Position numbers and translations under genes: made by a program
Part shown: in pieces, positions 45,561 to 54,693 of the stretch
How positions within the stretch are numbered: the first letter of the stretch is position 1
How the letters are laid out: each line of letters starts with the position of its first letter
NCBI RefSeq assembly: GCF_003339865.1
Contig: NZ_QPKV01000005.1
Span: 1 to 64,000, forward strand
Direction of reading: 5' to 3'
DNA: 64,000 nt
Origin: Pedobacter chinensis
GTDB taxonomy: Bacteria > Bacteroidota > Bacteroidia > Sphingobacteriales > Sphingobacteriaceae
The notes under the pieces: generated by a model
What the model was told of the DNA's origin: nothing
Seen by the model: only the letters and a program-made list of their open reading frames with translations
Databases searched by the model: none

Positions 45561-47240
45561 ATGATAGATACAGTAGTAGTCGTTGTTTTCTCCGTCTTTA
45601 TAATGCTGGTTGGAATCAGCTTCTCAAGAACAGGAAGAAATTTAAAATCTTTTTTTGCCGGTGGCGAGTCTGTACCCTGGTTTATCGGGGGTTTGTCCTT
45701 GTTCATGAGTTTCTTTTCTGCCGGTACCTTTGTAGCATGGGGAGCAATTGCTTACCAGCATGGTTGGGTAGCCATTACTATACAATGGACCATGTGCATA
45801 GGCGCACTGGTGGCTGGTTTTTACCTGGCTCCCCGCTGGAAAGCAACGGGTAACCTTACTGCAGCTGAATTTATTAAGGCACGCCTGGGCAATTCCGTTC
45901 AGAAAAGTTTTATTTATATTTTTACTATTGTATCGGTGTTGATCAAAGGGTCGGTATTGTATTCTGTATCCAAACTGGTGTCGGCAACACTTGATTATCC
46001 ATTAATGCCTGTCACAGTCATACTTGGTATTCTGATGATCTCTTATACGGCGGTGGGTGGTTTGTGGGCCGTAATGGTAACCGACATTCTTCAGTTTGTG
46101 GTCTTGACGGCAGCGGTGGTGATCATCTTACCGTTGGTATTTGGAGAAGTTGGTGGTGTAGAAGGTTTTATACAGCATCTGCCAGCCGGCTTTTTTGATC
46201 CCGTCAGCGGAGAATACACCTGGATATTTATTTTTGCGTTCGCTATCTATCATATTTTTTACATCGGTGGCAACTGGACATTTATTCAACGCTATACGAG
46301 TGTAGACAAACCACGCAGCGCTTCTAAGGTGGCGTATCTATTTGCTGCTTTGTATATTTTAAGCCCAATTTTGTGGATGTTGCCACCCATGGCCTACAAG
46401 GTAATCAATCCGGAGCTGACAGGTATGAATGCAGAAAATGCATATATAATGGTTTGCAAGCAGGTGCTGCCTCCAGGTCTTTTAGGACTGATGCTAACCG
46501 GAATGTATTTTTCTACATCTGCATCAGCCAATACTGCACTCAATGTAGTTTCGGCGGTTTTTACCAATGATGTGTATAAAGGATCAATTAACCCGCATGC
46601 CTCGGACAAGAAATTGATGTTCGTCGCACGGGCTTCTTCCTGGTTTTTTGGTGTGTTCATGATTCTTATAGCCTTGATTGTACCGCGTATCGGTGGTGTC
46701 GTTGAGTTTACCCTCAGCGTGGGTGCAATTACTGGCGGCCCCTTACTATTGCCGCCTATCTGGGCATTGTTTTCAAAAAGATTAACGGGAAAAATAACGA
46801 TATATGTTACTTTGACTTCCCTTCTGGTTAACCTGTTGTTCAAAATCATCATTCCCTTCTCCTTCGGTTACAAGCTATCCCGAGCCAACGAAATGTTACT
46901 TGGGGTGTTGTTGCCACTTGCTCTTCTGGGCATTACAGAGATAATCATGAGGTTAAAAAGGAAAACAAGCAAAGACTATGAAGATTATCTCTCCTATAAA
47001 GCCAAAAAGAAAGAAGCTCACACTTCCTCTGCAAGCCTGGAAGAACTCCAAATGATAAAACAGCAGAATATTTTTGGCTTAAAGATGATCAGTTTTTCTC
47101 TGGTATTCATAGCGGCTCTTTTATACATATTGGCAGTTGTTACCATTCAGGCATCTGTAATGGTTACAATAATAGCAACGTTTATATTAATTGGGGCTTT
47201 TATACCTTATCGTGCCGCTCAAAGAGCAGCCAGTAGATAA
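45561..47240 (+). CDS. Sodium:solute symporter (SSS family)
   Basis: This 559-residue inner-membrane transporter has 13-14 predicted membrane helices. SSS-family marks are the N-terminal FSRTGRNLKSFFAGGESVPW, the region ATGNLTAAEFIKARLG, and SASANTALNVVSAVFTNDVY near helix 8. It probably takes up the monosaccharide or modified sugar produced by the periplasmic enzymes of the PUL, driven by sodium. It is directly preceded (1-bp gap) by the FAD oxidoreductase. The C-terminal part carries a charged cytoplasmic loop (YEDYLSYKAKKKEAH) before the last helices. Confidence 0.92.
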   Translation: MIDTVVVVVFSVFIMLVGISFSRTGRNLKSFFAGGESVPWFIGGLSLFMSFFSAGTFVAWGAIAYQHGWVAITIQWTMCIGALVAGFYLAPRWKATGNLTAAEFIKARLGNSVQKSFIYIFTIVSVLIKGSVLYSVSKLVSATLDYPLMPVTVILGILMISYTAVGGLWAVMVTDILQFVVLTAAVVIILPLVFGEVGGVEGFIQHLPAGFFDPVSGEYTWIFIFAFAIYHIFYIGGNWTFIQRYTSVDKPRSASKVAYLFAALYILSPILWMLPPMAYKVINPELTGMNAENAYIMVCKQVLPPGLLGLMLTGMYFSTSASANTALNVVSAVFTNDVYKGSINPHASDKKLMFVARASSWFFGVFMILIALIVPRIGGVVEFTLSVGAITGGPLLLPPIWALFSKRLTGKITIYVTLTSLLVNLLFKIIIPFSFGYKLSRANEMLLGVLLPLALLGITEIIMRLKRKTSKDYEDYLSYKAKKKEAHTSSASLEELQMIKQQNIFGLKMISFSLVFIAALLYILAVVTIQASVMVTIIATFILIGAFIPYRAAQRAASR

Positions 47241-47682
47241 AGGATTTAAAATAGAAATAATATCTTTCTCTGCTTTTTACTGGCATTCCTTGCTGTTATT
47301 CCTATAGGTAAGATGCTCGGGAAGTTTATCGATACGCTAAAGACATCGGTGGAATTTAACCGGTGCCACGATATTGAATTCGGCAGATTCAATGATCAGG
47401 GCCATCTTGATACGATCAAAAAAAGTTTTGGAGGATAGGTGCCTGTCCTAAACACTTCTTGAGATTGTCTGTTTACCTCTGCAGAATATCAGGGGAGAAA
47501 GAAAACCGGGCCCATTTAATAGCCATATCAAACGTTTGTGTAATGAATTCGTTTGTGAAGAGCCGATTATTGTCTTCTAATTTGCTATAATTGACCTCAT
47601 TAAGAGCCCTGTTCCTGATACAGGAGGATTTGTGACGGCTTTCTTTTAGCGTGAAACAAATATTTATTCAAACCTTAAATAA
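47241..47682. other. 442-bp gap between symporter and sulfatase with protein-like remnants
   Basis: No intact gene was found. A 40-codon plus-strand frame near 47311-47436 (MLGKFIDTLKTSVEFNRCHD) and a minus-strand frame at about 47478-47640 (NNRLFTNEFITQTFDMAIKW) have protein-like composition, but the minus frame has no start codon. They may be relics. There is no clear terminator. The sulfatase may therefore have its own promoter or be reached by read-through. Confidence 0.35.
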
Positions 47683-49182
47683 ATGAAAAGTCTATTGACA
47701 CTTATAATGCTTTTTTCCTTTCTGGTCGGTTCTGGACAGACCAGGCCGAATGTAATATTGATCTGCGCAGATGATCTTGGCTATGGAGACCTCAGCTGTT
47801 ATGGTGCAACCAGGATCAAGACACCGAATCTGGACAAACTGGCAGCCAGCGGCATCCGGTTTACCAATGGACATTCGACTTCCGCAACCTGCACCCCTTC
47901 GAGGTACGCACTCATAACCGGAGAATATCCATGGAGAAAAAAAGGAACAGGCGTACTCCCTGGAGATGCCGCATTGATTGTGCCAACAGGACGGACTACA
48001 CTTCCAAAAGTATTTCAAAATGCAGGATATAAAACTGCGATCATTGGAAAATGGCACCTTGGACTTGGAGACCGTGTTGAAAAGAACTGGAATGAAGAGA
48101 TAAAGCCAGGTCCCAATGAGGTTGGCTTTGATTACTCCTTTATATTTCCCGCAACCGCAGATCGTGTTCCGACAGTTTTTTTAAAGGATCATCACGTTGT
48201 GGCGCTCGACAGGAATGACCCGATAACGGTTGACTATAGAAACAAGGTTGGCGATGATCCCACCGGAAAGGAACATCCGGAGTTGTTGAAAATAAAAAGT
48301 TCTCCGGGGCAGGGGCATAATAATACCATTGTAAATGGTATTGGCAGAATTGGCTATATGAGCGGTGGGAAGATGTCGCGCTGGGTAGATGAAGAACTTT
48401 CCTACACTTTTCTTGAACAGGCCAAAACCTTTATTTCGGATCAGAAAAAGGAGCCTTTTTTTCTCTATTTTGCCATGACAGAACCACATGTTCCGAGAAT
48501 GCCTGCCACAATGTTCAAGGATAAAAGCGGTTTGGGACTCCGTGGAGATGCAATCCTTCAACTGGACTGGACTGTTGGCGAAATCATGAAACAACTGGAA
48601 GCGCAAGGAATAGCCAGGAATACACTCATTGTTTTTACTAGTGATAATGGTCCGGTACTTGACGATGGTTATCAGGACGAAGCAGTTGCCAGACTTGGGG
48701 GGCACAGCCCCGCAGGGACGCTCAGAGGAGGGAAATATAGTGCATTTGAAGCTGGAACAAGGGTTCCTTTTATTTTGAACTGGCCTTCAGGAATCAAACC
48801 AGCCGTATCTGGGGCGTTAGTCTCCCATATTGATTTTGTTCGCTCATTTGCGGCCTTGCTTAAGCAGAATATCCAGGCTGGCGAGGCTTCGGACAGCGAA
48901 AACCATATCGACACCTTTCTAGGAAAAAGTCGGGCAGGACGATCAGTTTATGTAGAACAGGGCGGGGCACTTTCAGTGATAAAAGATAACTGGAAGTATA
49001 TCTCTCCGCAAAAAGGCCTGGCTTTTGATTCCCTGGTTGGTATTGAAACAGGAAATTCCGAAACCGCCCAACTTTTTGACCTATCTCTGGATAAGGAGGA
49101 ACGGAATAACCTTGCAGCTAAATATCTTCATAAAATGGAAGAACTTTCTCAGCTGCTTGAACTTATAAAAAAGAATCAGTAA
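47683..49182 (+). CDS. Secreted type I sulfatase (S1 family)
   Basis: This 499-residue protein has a signal peptide (about 1-19). Metal-binding ADDLGYGD includes D30 and D31. The formylglycine motif is C70-T-P-S-R in GHSTSATCTPSRYALITGEY, a Cys-type site that needs a formylglycine-generating enzyme encoded elsewhere. Further marks are IIGKWHLG and FTSDNGP. It should remove sulfate esters from the glycan or its oligomers in the periplasm or at the surface. It is the last PUL-type gene on this strand and implies a sulfated substrate. Confidence 0.93.
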   Translation: MKSLLTLIMLFSFLVGSGQTRPNVILICADDLGYGDLSCYGATRIKTPNLDKLAASGIRFTNGHSTSATCTPSRYALITGEYPWRKKGTGVLPGDAALIVPTGRTTLPKVFQNAGYKTAIIGKWHLGLGDRVEKNWNEEIKPGPNEVGFDYSFIFPATADRVPTVFLKDHHVVALDRNDPITVDYRNKVGDDPTGKEHPELLKIKSSPGQGHNNTIVNGIGRIGYMSGGKMSRWVDEELSYTFLEQAKTFISDQKKEPFFLYFAMTEPHVPRMPATMFKDKSGLGLRGDAILQLDWTVGEIMKQLEAQGIARNTLIVFTSDNGPVLDDGYQDEAVARLGGHSPAGTLRGGKYSAFEAGTRVPFILNWPSGIKPAVSGALVSHIDFVRSFAALLKQNIQAGEASDSENHIDTFLGKSRAGRSVYVEQGGALSVIKDNWKYISPQKGLAFDSLVGIETGNSETAQLFDLSLDKEERNNLAAKYLHKMEELSQLLELIKKNQ

Positions 49183-49204
49183 GACTGTATTGCTCATCCT
49201 CAAT

Positions 49205-49246
49205 CCTTTTCTTATTTGCAAGCTCTTCTTGCAAATGAGAAAAGGG
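49205..49246. repeat. Long stem-loop after the sulfatase gene
   Basis: CCTTTTCTTATTTGCAAG (49205-49222) and CTTGCAAATGAGAAAAGG (49228-49245) pair at 17 of 18 positions with a 5-nt loop. The odd position is T-G, so plus-strand RNA pairs fully. There is no T tract. It probably protects or ends the sulfatase mRNA. The rest of the 429-bp gap up to 49611 shows no gene. Confidence 0.65.
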
Positions 49247-49611
49247 AAATGTACAACAATTGGTTGGCAAGATCGGCATACCTTATGTGATTTGCATGGA
49301 GTATAGCGAAATGAAAAAACATGAGAGAGACTGGTACCAGGCAGCATGAGAAATTCATGTGAGATGATTGTTTTTACCTGGATGGTTTCGGATTTTTAGA
49401 TGGCCAAATATTAAATTAGCATAAGTTCTGCGTAGAATTAACTTCATTTAATTGCCACCTGGACAATATCAATTTCGATCTGTTATGTTGGCCTTAAATG
49501 TCTTTCACAATTGACATACCCTGATATGGATATAAGCTTAAAAAACTTGGTAATGATTTATTTGAGAAACAAATACTTATTATCTTTAGTTTAACTATTA
49601 ACTGGTTCTCA

Positions 49612-51282
49612 ATGTTTACAAGATTTAATCTTTCAGAAAAAGCAGTCCATTTTCCTGATGACAGGCGTTTTGTTGCTAAAATGAAGCCTAGTGTTCTGAT
49701 CATTGCTGGATTGTTTTTGGGGTTGGTAGTTGGTGTGGCATGGATTCAATTTATTACTACAGGGCTTCCTGCTGATCCTTCCCTTAAACTTCCGGCAATA
49801 AACAATGTCAGTGTAAAAGGTTTTCCTTTTTGGGTAATTCTTTGCCATTGGGTTAATTTCTTTTTTCTGATCATATTAATCCGGAGCGGTATCTCAATAC
49901 TCATGGATCACCCCAGGCTTTACTGGAATCACAATTGCACTCCAGATTCAGAATGGTTAAGGTTTACCCCAATCAGGGTTCCAAGAGATAGATTTTGGAC
50001 CGCGAAAGATGATGCAAGATATATCAGTCCTGTATTAGGGCTTCCAGGCTACAGACATTCTGTTGGAATAGCCCGTGGCTGGCATTTCATCCATGTGCCG
50101 TTTTTCGTTTTAAATGGTGTCTTTTTTGTCTGTTTACTTTTCTTAACCGATCACTGGCAGCGTATTGTTCCCACATCCTGGGAAATAATTCCAGATGCTT
50201 GGAGTGTTTTTGTCCATTACATTACATTCCATCTGCCTATTGAGCCAAATGGATTTTATCATTACAATGCACTTCAGAAGCTTTCTTATTTTGCAGTAAT
50301 TTTTATTTTTACACCACTGTCAATCATAAGCGGAATGTGCATGTCACCCGCTCTGGAGAACAGGTTTCATTGGCTGCCGAAAATCTTTGGTAATCGCCAG
50401 GGTGCCAGATCAGTGCATTTTTTGGTCATGTTGGGCTATATTGCTTTTATCTTTGTTCATGTTGGCATGGTCGCAATTAGTGGGCTGGTCCGGAATATGA
50501 ACCATATTACGCTGGGAACTGATGAGCCAAACAATCTCAATGGTCTATTCATCGGAATTGGAATAATCTGCTTATTGGTTTCATTCTTTTTTCTGGCACA
50601 TTATATATCCTGGCGAAAGCCCCGTTTGGTTCAGAAGGCAAGCGCAATGATCAATAGTCCTTTATGGGAAAAAACAATCAACAGATTAAAGCCAAGAAAA
50701 TATTATACAAAAAAAGACATATCGCCATACTTCTGGGCAAACGGAAAATTGCCTACTTCTCAAGTGTGGAAGGATCTTTTGGCAGATGACTTTAAGGATT
50801 ATAAATTAAAGATTGGCGGAATGGTTTCAAATCCAGTCGAGTTATCCCTGGATGAGCTTAAGTTGCTTGGAAAAGAAGAAAATATAACAATGCAACATTG
50901 TATTCAAGGCTGGTCGGGTATTGCGGAATGGGGTGGTATACCCATTCATAGCATCATCAATATCGTTAAGCCCCATAAAAATGCGAAGATGGTAGTATTT
51001 TATTCGTTTGGCGAAGGACTTTACGGGGGAACTTATTATGATTCCCATACTCTTGATAATTGTTTAAAGCCAAGCTCCATATTGGCCTGGGAAATGAATT
51101 ACGAGGCGCTCAGCCCTGTTTATGGCGCACCATTAAGGCTAAGAGTAGAAAACCAACTGGGGTATAAGCAGGTTAAGTGGATCGAGCGAATCGAATTTGT
51201 TGAAGACTTTGAAAATATAGGGAAAGGTTACGGAGGAAAAAATGCCGATGATGAATACTTTGATATATTAGCGAATACATAA
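49612..51282 (+). CDS. Cytochrome b / molybdopterin oxidoreductase fusion
   Basis: The 556-residue protein joins two modules. The N-terminal ~330 residues are a b-type cytochrome with about five membrane helices and candidate haem ligands H79, H161, H269 and H283 (CHWVNFFF, FIHVPFF, SVHFLVM, FVHVGMV). The C-terminal ~200 residues (about 375-550) have the sulfite-oxidase-type molybdopterin fold, with the likely Mo ligand C430 in MQHCIQGWSGIAEWGGIP. In the MsrP/MsrQ system the two parts are separate proteins. This fusion may carry electrons from the quinone pool to a Mo centre, or the reverse. The substrate is unknown. Confidence 0.85.
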   Translation: MFTRFNLSEKAVHFPDDRRFVAKMKPSVLIIAGLFLGLVVGVAWIQFITTGLPADPSLKLPAINNVSVKGFPFWVILCHWVNFFFLIILIRSGISILMDHPRLYWNHNCTPDSEWLRFTPIRVPRDRFWTAKDDARYISPVLGLPGYRHSVGIARGWHFIHVPFFVLNGVFFVCLLFLTDHWQRIVPTSWEIIPDAWSVFVHYITFHLPIEPNGFYHYNALQKLSYFAVIFIFTPLSIISGMCMSPALENRFHWLPKIFGNRQGARSVHFLVMLGYIAFIFVHVGMVAISGLVRNMNHITLGTDEPNNLNGLFIGIGIICLLVSFFFLAHYISWRKPRLVQKASAMINSPLWEKTINRLKPRKYYTKKDISPYFWANGKLPTSQVWKDLLADDFKDYKLKIGGMVSNPVELSLDELKLLGKEENITMQHCIQGWSGIAEWGGIPIHSIINIVKPHKNAKMVVFYSFGEGLYGGTYYDSHTLDNCLKPSSILAWEMNYEALSPVYGAPLRLRVENQLGYKQVKWIERIEFVEDFENIGKGYGGKNADDEYFDILANT

Positions 51283-51704
51283 AAGATAAATTTTAACCTG
51301 GTTTCATATGGATGAAATATCTATCATAATGAAAGTCCAAAGGTTTTCGCAATCACATTCTTCATTGGTTAAGATGTATCGGTCAAATGATTAACCTTGC
51401 ATGGAAATACTTGAAATCAGGATTTAATTTTGTACAGTGAGCTTAATTTCGTAAGGCTATTGATCAAATTGATTTTTTCTGTTCTTAATTTTGACATGGC
51501 TCCTTTGGCGCTCCCGATAATGCATATCCGTGTTGCAACGCTTTCCTAACCCGCTAATAAGTCCATAAATATTATTAGCCCTGACGGGTTTAGCGAAGAA
51601 GGATTTAAAGTTGCTAAACACGCTAATCTTGATCTGATAAAGATTAGGCAGAAATTTTCTAAAGCACCTTCAGCTATGGTTATGACAAGTTGAGCAGTTT
51701 GTCT
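51283..51704. other. 422-bp gap with one weak stem-loop
   Basis: No gene is supported here. CTAATAA (51554-51560) pairs with TTATTAG (51572-51578), and AACCCG (51548-51553) with CGGGTT (51585-51590) around it. This could be the shared 3' end of the convergent molybdopterin and DJ-1/PfpI genes. Confidence 0.4.
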
Positions 51705-52415
51705 TTACCCCCCGGGAGTTTCTTTTTGTTCCAACGCTGTGATCAGCGCTTTGGCCACAGGCCCGGCCGAAAGCGGGTTTTGTCCTGTGATCAGGAGGCC
51801 ATCCGTTTCCACATGCGGTAGAAAAGGAACCAGTGCGGTCTTCACTTCAGCGCCCGATTCTTCCAGCTTTGTCTGCAATAAATAGGGCATATTTCCACTG
51901 CGGCCAACCAAGGTTTCTTCTGCATTGCTGAAAGCTGAAACCCGTTTACCCTTTAGAAATCCTGGTCTTTGATGCTCAGCGCTGATCAGCGCAGCCGGTC
52001 CATGGCAAACTGCTGCCACCGGTTTTCCCGCATCCAGAAAATCCAGGATCAACAATCCGCTATTGTTGTCTACCGCCAGATCCCAGATCGGTCCGTGACC
52101 ACCTGGATAAAACACCGCGTCATGATCGGCCTGGCGAACCTGATTGATCGGAATGGTATGCGCAAATCTATCTTTAGCCTGTTCATCATCATTAAAACGC
52201 CGGTTCGATGCTGTTATATGCTCTGTCAGTTCGCTCATCGGATCTATCGGTGGCCTGCCTCCCTTTGGACTGCTCAGGATTACCTCGTATCCTTCGTCAA
52301 TGAACGTATAGTAGGGATCAGTGAACTCGCCTAGCCATACGCCCGTTTTGCTATCGGTGTGCTCCATCTCACTGTGGGAGGTAAGCACCATCAGAATCTT
52401 CTTCATCCCGTTCAT
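51705..52415 (-). CDS. DJ-1/PfpI family protein (type 1 glutamine amidotransferase-like)
   Basis: This 236-residue cytoplasmic protein has the flavodoxin-like DJ-1/PfpI fold. It has the nucleophile elbow AAVCHGPAAL (Cys near residue 138), the FYPGGHGPIWDL loop with the conserved His, and the KGKRVSAFSNAEE segment of Hsp31/HchA-like and YDR533C-like members. Likely roles are glyoxalase-type repair or stress chaperone activity. A second start (MKKILMVL, three codons on) is possible. Its ATG overlaps the stop of a small upstream ORF (ATGA), so the two are probably translated together. Confidence 0.9.
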   Translation of the reverse strand: MNGMKKILMVLTSHSEMEHTDSKTGVWLGEFTDPYYTFIDEGYEVILSSPKGGRPPIDPMSELTEHITASNRRFNDDEQAKDRFAHTIPINQVRQADHDAVFYPGGHGPIWDLAVDNNSGLLILDFLDAGKPVAAVCHGPAALISAEHQRPGFLKGKRVSAFSNAEETLVGRSGNMPYLLQTKLEESGAEVKTALVPFLPHVETDGLLITGQNPLSAGPVAKALITALEQKETPGG

Positions 52416-52564
52416 TTGATGTCTTCAGGATCAACCTGATTGCCTTCCTCATCCACCTGCTGATGAGCATCCCAGTTACCATTGTCTTTATCGGTTGATT
52501 GTTTTTCGTGAGATGTGTTGTTCTCTTCCTGCTGCTGAGGATCTTTTTCTTTTGGATCTGTCAT
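52412..52564 (-). CDS. Small acidic hydrophilic protein coupled to the DJ-1/PfpI gene
   Basis: This 50-residue ORF is too short for most gene finders: MTDPKEKDPQQQEENNTSHE at the N-terminus and DEEGNQVDPEDIK at the C-terminus. It is rich in Asp, Glu, Gln and Lys and should be disordered and cytoplasmic. The TGA stop overlaps the ATG of the DJ-1/PfpI gene in an ATGA unit, a typical sign of coupled translation. I know no named family; it may be a stress-related small protein. Confidence 0.6.
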   Translation of the reverse strand: MTDPKEKDPQQQEENNTSHEKQSTDKDNGNWDAHQQVDEEGNQVDPEDIK

Positions 52565-52995
52565 GATGTTTAGAGTTGTTTAATAACATAACAAAATCAA
52601 GTGGTAAATGGTTCCATAAAATTGAATTTACCTCAATTGAATGGGACGCAGACCGGGAATGTCCAGACCTATGCCTCATACGCCGGGAAAATATCTGAAC
52701 ATTTAGTATAAATTTTTTCCGATGAGTTATCCAGATTAAATAGGAAGCAGTTGTTTTGAGGTGATTGAGCGCATTATAAAGACACGGATGAAAAGGAAAG
52801 CTTAGAGCAGCGATGTTTCTAATCGGGAAATATGAAGGACAAATATTCATTGGATGATAAAATAGCCATTTTCCATCCCAGTAAAGATCAATAACACAAT
52901 ATGGCCGTTCAATTGTTTTGTTTCAGCGGCCTTGTTGCATAGTCTGGTATTTTTTATACCTGTTTAGATAATGAGGTGATTTAAAAACAATTGAT

Positions 52996-53925
52996 ATGAA
53001 ACAGTTTTTTGCAATTTTAATGCTAACATTCATGGCTTTATTAACTAAGGCACAAACCGTGCAAAGAGAGCGAAAAGTAGTGCAGGTAATGACCCCGCAA
53101 ACCTTTTATCTTAATGGCAGGGCAAGAGGAACTTTAGGAGGCAAATCAAGCACGGTATTTAATATTACATTGCCCAAAAATACTGTCGAATGGTATTACT
53201 CTTTCACTACCACAAAGGGAGAAAAGCCAAAGGTAAATATTGGGTTGTTATCTCAATTGACAAGACTTTATGATCCAACTGGAGTAACCGCAGTGGCAAC
53301 CAATGCAATCTTTACACCATCGGGTGCTGGTGTATGTGATATTTATTTAATGGATAAGGAAAACTGCAGTAAATTTATGAACACGATTGATCAATTAAGG
53401 GGCACCTATGTTCATAACAGTGACGGCTCCAGAGAGAATTACAGAGATGGAACCGTATATATCAAAGATGTACTGGAGGGTAGCTGGTGTTTGGGATTTA
53501 GAAATCCAAGTGCAACAGAAGGCACTTCAATAACATTCGAAGTGGTTGCAATTGTTGAGGAAAACAAAGTAATTGAAAAAACCAATAACGAAACAAAGGC
53601 CGAAACATTTGCTAAGCTTGCTCGTACATCATATGAAAAAGATGAGTATGATAAAAGTTTAGAGCTTTACAGTAAAGCAGTAGAACTAAATCCAAACTTG
53701 GGAAACGCTTATAATGACATGGGGCTGATATATCTGATAAAAAAAGATCATATTTCTGCCATTGACCGTTTTGCTATGGCAATCATGCTCTTTAAAAAGT
53801 CTGACAATCCAAAATATTGGTTTGATGAAGCCATTAACAACTTAAATGCATTAATTGCCCGGCACGGACAATTGGAAGGTGCCAACGATATATTAGAAAT
53901 GCTTAGAAGTGAGGCACAACGGTAA
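52996..53925 (+). CDS. Secreted TPR protein
   Basis: This 309-residue protein has a signal peptide (about 1-19, ending TKAQ). The first 190 residues form a beta-rich domain of unknown type (including KNTVEWYYSFTTTKGEKPK and VLEGSWCLGFRNPSATEG). Residues about 200-300 hold two or three TPR units (YDKSLELYSKAVELNPNLGN, AYNDMGLIYLIKKDHISAID). TPR repeats usually bind other proteins, and this one would act in the periplasm. It stands alone and converges with the response regulator. The 431 bp before it shows no further gene. Confidence 0.8.
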   Translation: MKQFFAILMLTFMALLTKAQTVQRERKVVQVMTPQTFYLNGRARGTLGGKSSTVFNITLPKNTVEWYYSFTTTKGEKPKVNIGLLSQLTRLYDPTGVTAVATNAIFTPSGAGVCDIYLMDKENCSKFMNTIDQLRGTYVHNSDGSRENYRDGTVYIKDVLEGSWCLGFRNPSATEGTSITFEVVAIVEENKVIEKTNNETKAETFAKLARTSYEKDEYDKSLELYSKAVELNPNLGNAYNDMGLIYLIKKDHISAIDRFAMAIMLFKKSDNPKYWFDEAINNLNALIARHGQLEGANDILEMLRSEAQR

Positions 53926-53982
53926 TCGCTATGTTTGAATTGACAGGTAAATTTCTCAGGGAAGTGCTTATACCGGGCATGA

Positions 53983-54693
53983 TTATTTTACTTTCAAAAT
54001 ATAGCCTAACCCATAAACATTTTCTATGCTAACATGAGCTGAGGCTTTGAAAAGCCGCCGTAATCTCGAAATAAACACTTCAAGGCTTTTACCGTTGAAG
54101 TAATCATCTTTCCCCCATAGGGCTAACAATAAATCTCTTTTCTTCACAACCTGATTAATATTTGTCGAAAGATGGTCTAATACTTCTGCTTCTCGTACCG
54201 TTAACGATACTTCTTTCTCATCTGGCAGCAACAGAAATAATTGATCTTTTTGATATCTGATATCCCCAATTTTAATAAAACCAATTGCTGATGGCTCTGT
54301 AGCAGTAGGGTTTGCCGAAAACTTGTTTACAATATTTCCAATCCTCAGAACGAGCTCTTCAATTTCAAATGGTTTGGATATGTAATCTATTGCTCCAATT
54401 TTAAGCCCCCGTAAGCGATCTTGTTTCTCATTATGTGCAGTTAAAAAAAAGAAAGCTTGATTCGGATTCATTTGCATGATTTCGGTACTCAAATCGAATC
54501 CATTCATATCTGGTAATTGAACATCAATAATAACCAACTTGTTATCAAGCTGATTTTTACGGTAATAATTTAAAGCTTCAGTAGCCGTTTTAAACCAAAG
54601 TACACTAAAACCACGCAGTTTGAGGTATTCTGAAATTACATTTCCCAGGTCTGCCTCGTCTTCAATGATTACAATATCGTACTGCATATTCAA
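53983..54693 (-). CDS. OmpR/PhoB-family response regulator
   Basis: This 236-residue regulator has a receiver domain (about 5-120) with the acidic pocket E11-D12, the phospho-acceptor D57 (LVIIDVQLPD), Thr in FFLTAHN and Lys in YISKPFE. A winged-helix DNA-binding domain follows (about 140-235, REAEVLDHLSTNINQVVKKR, LEVFISRLRRLF). Its start overlaps the kinase stop by 4 bp (ATGA), so they are an operon with coupled translation. OmpR-type proteins bind direct repeats with an 11-bp period, and such an array lies upstream of the kinase gene (56174-56216). Confidence 0.95.
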   Translation of the reverse strand: MNMQYDIVIIEDEADLGNVISEYLKLRGFSVLWFKTATEALNYYRKNQLDNKLVIIDVQLPDMNGFDLSTEIMQMNPNQAFFFLTAHNEKQDRLRGLKIGAIDYISKPFEIEELVLRIGNIVNKFSANPTATEPSAIGFIKIGDIRYQKDQLFLLLPDEKEVSLTVREAEVLDHLSTNINQVVKKRDLLLALWGKDDYFNGKSLEVFISRLRRLFKASAHVSIENVYGLGYILKVK

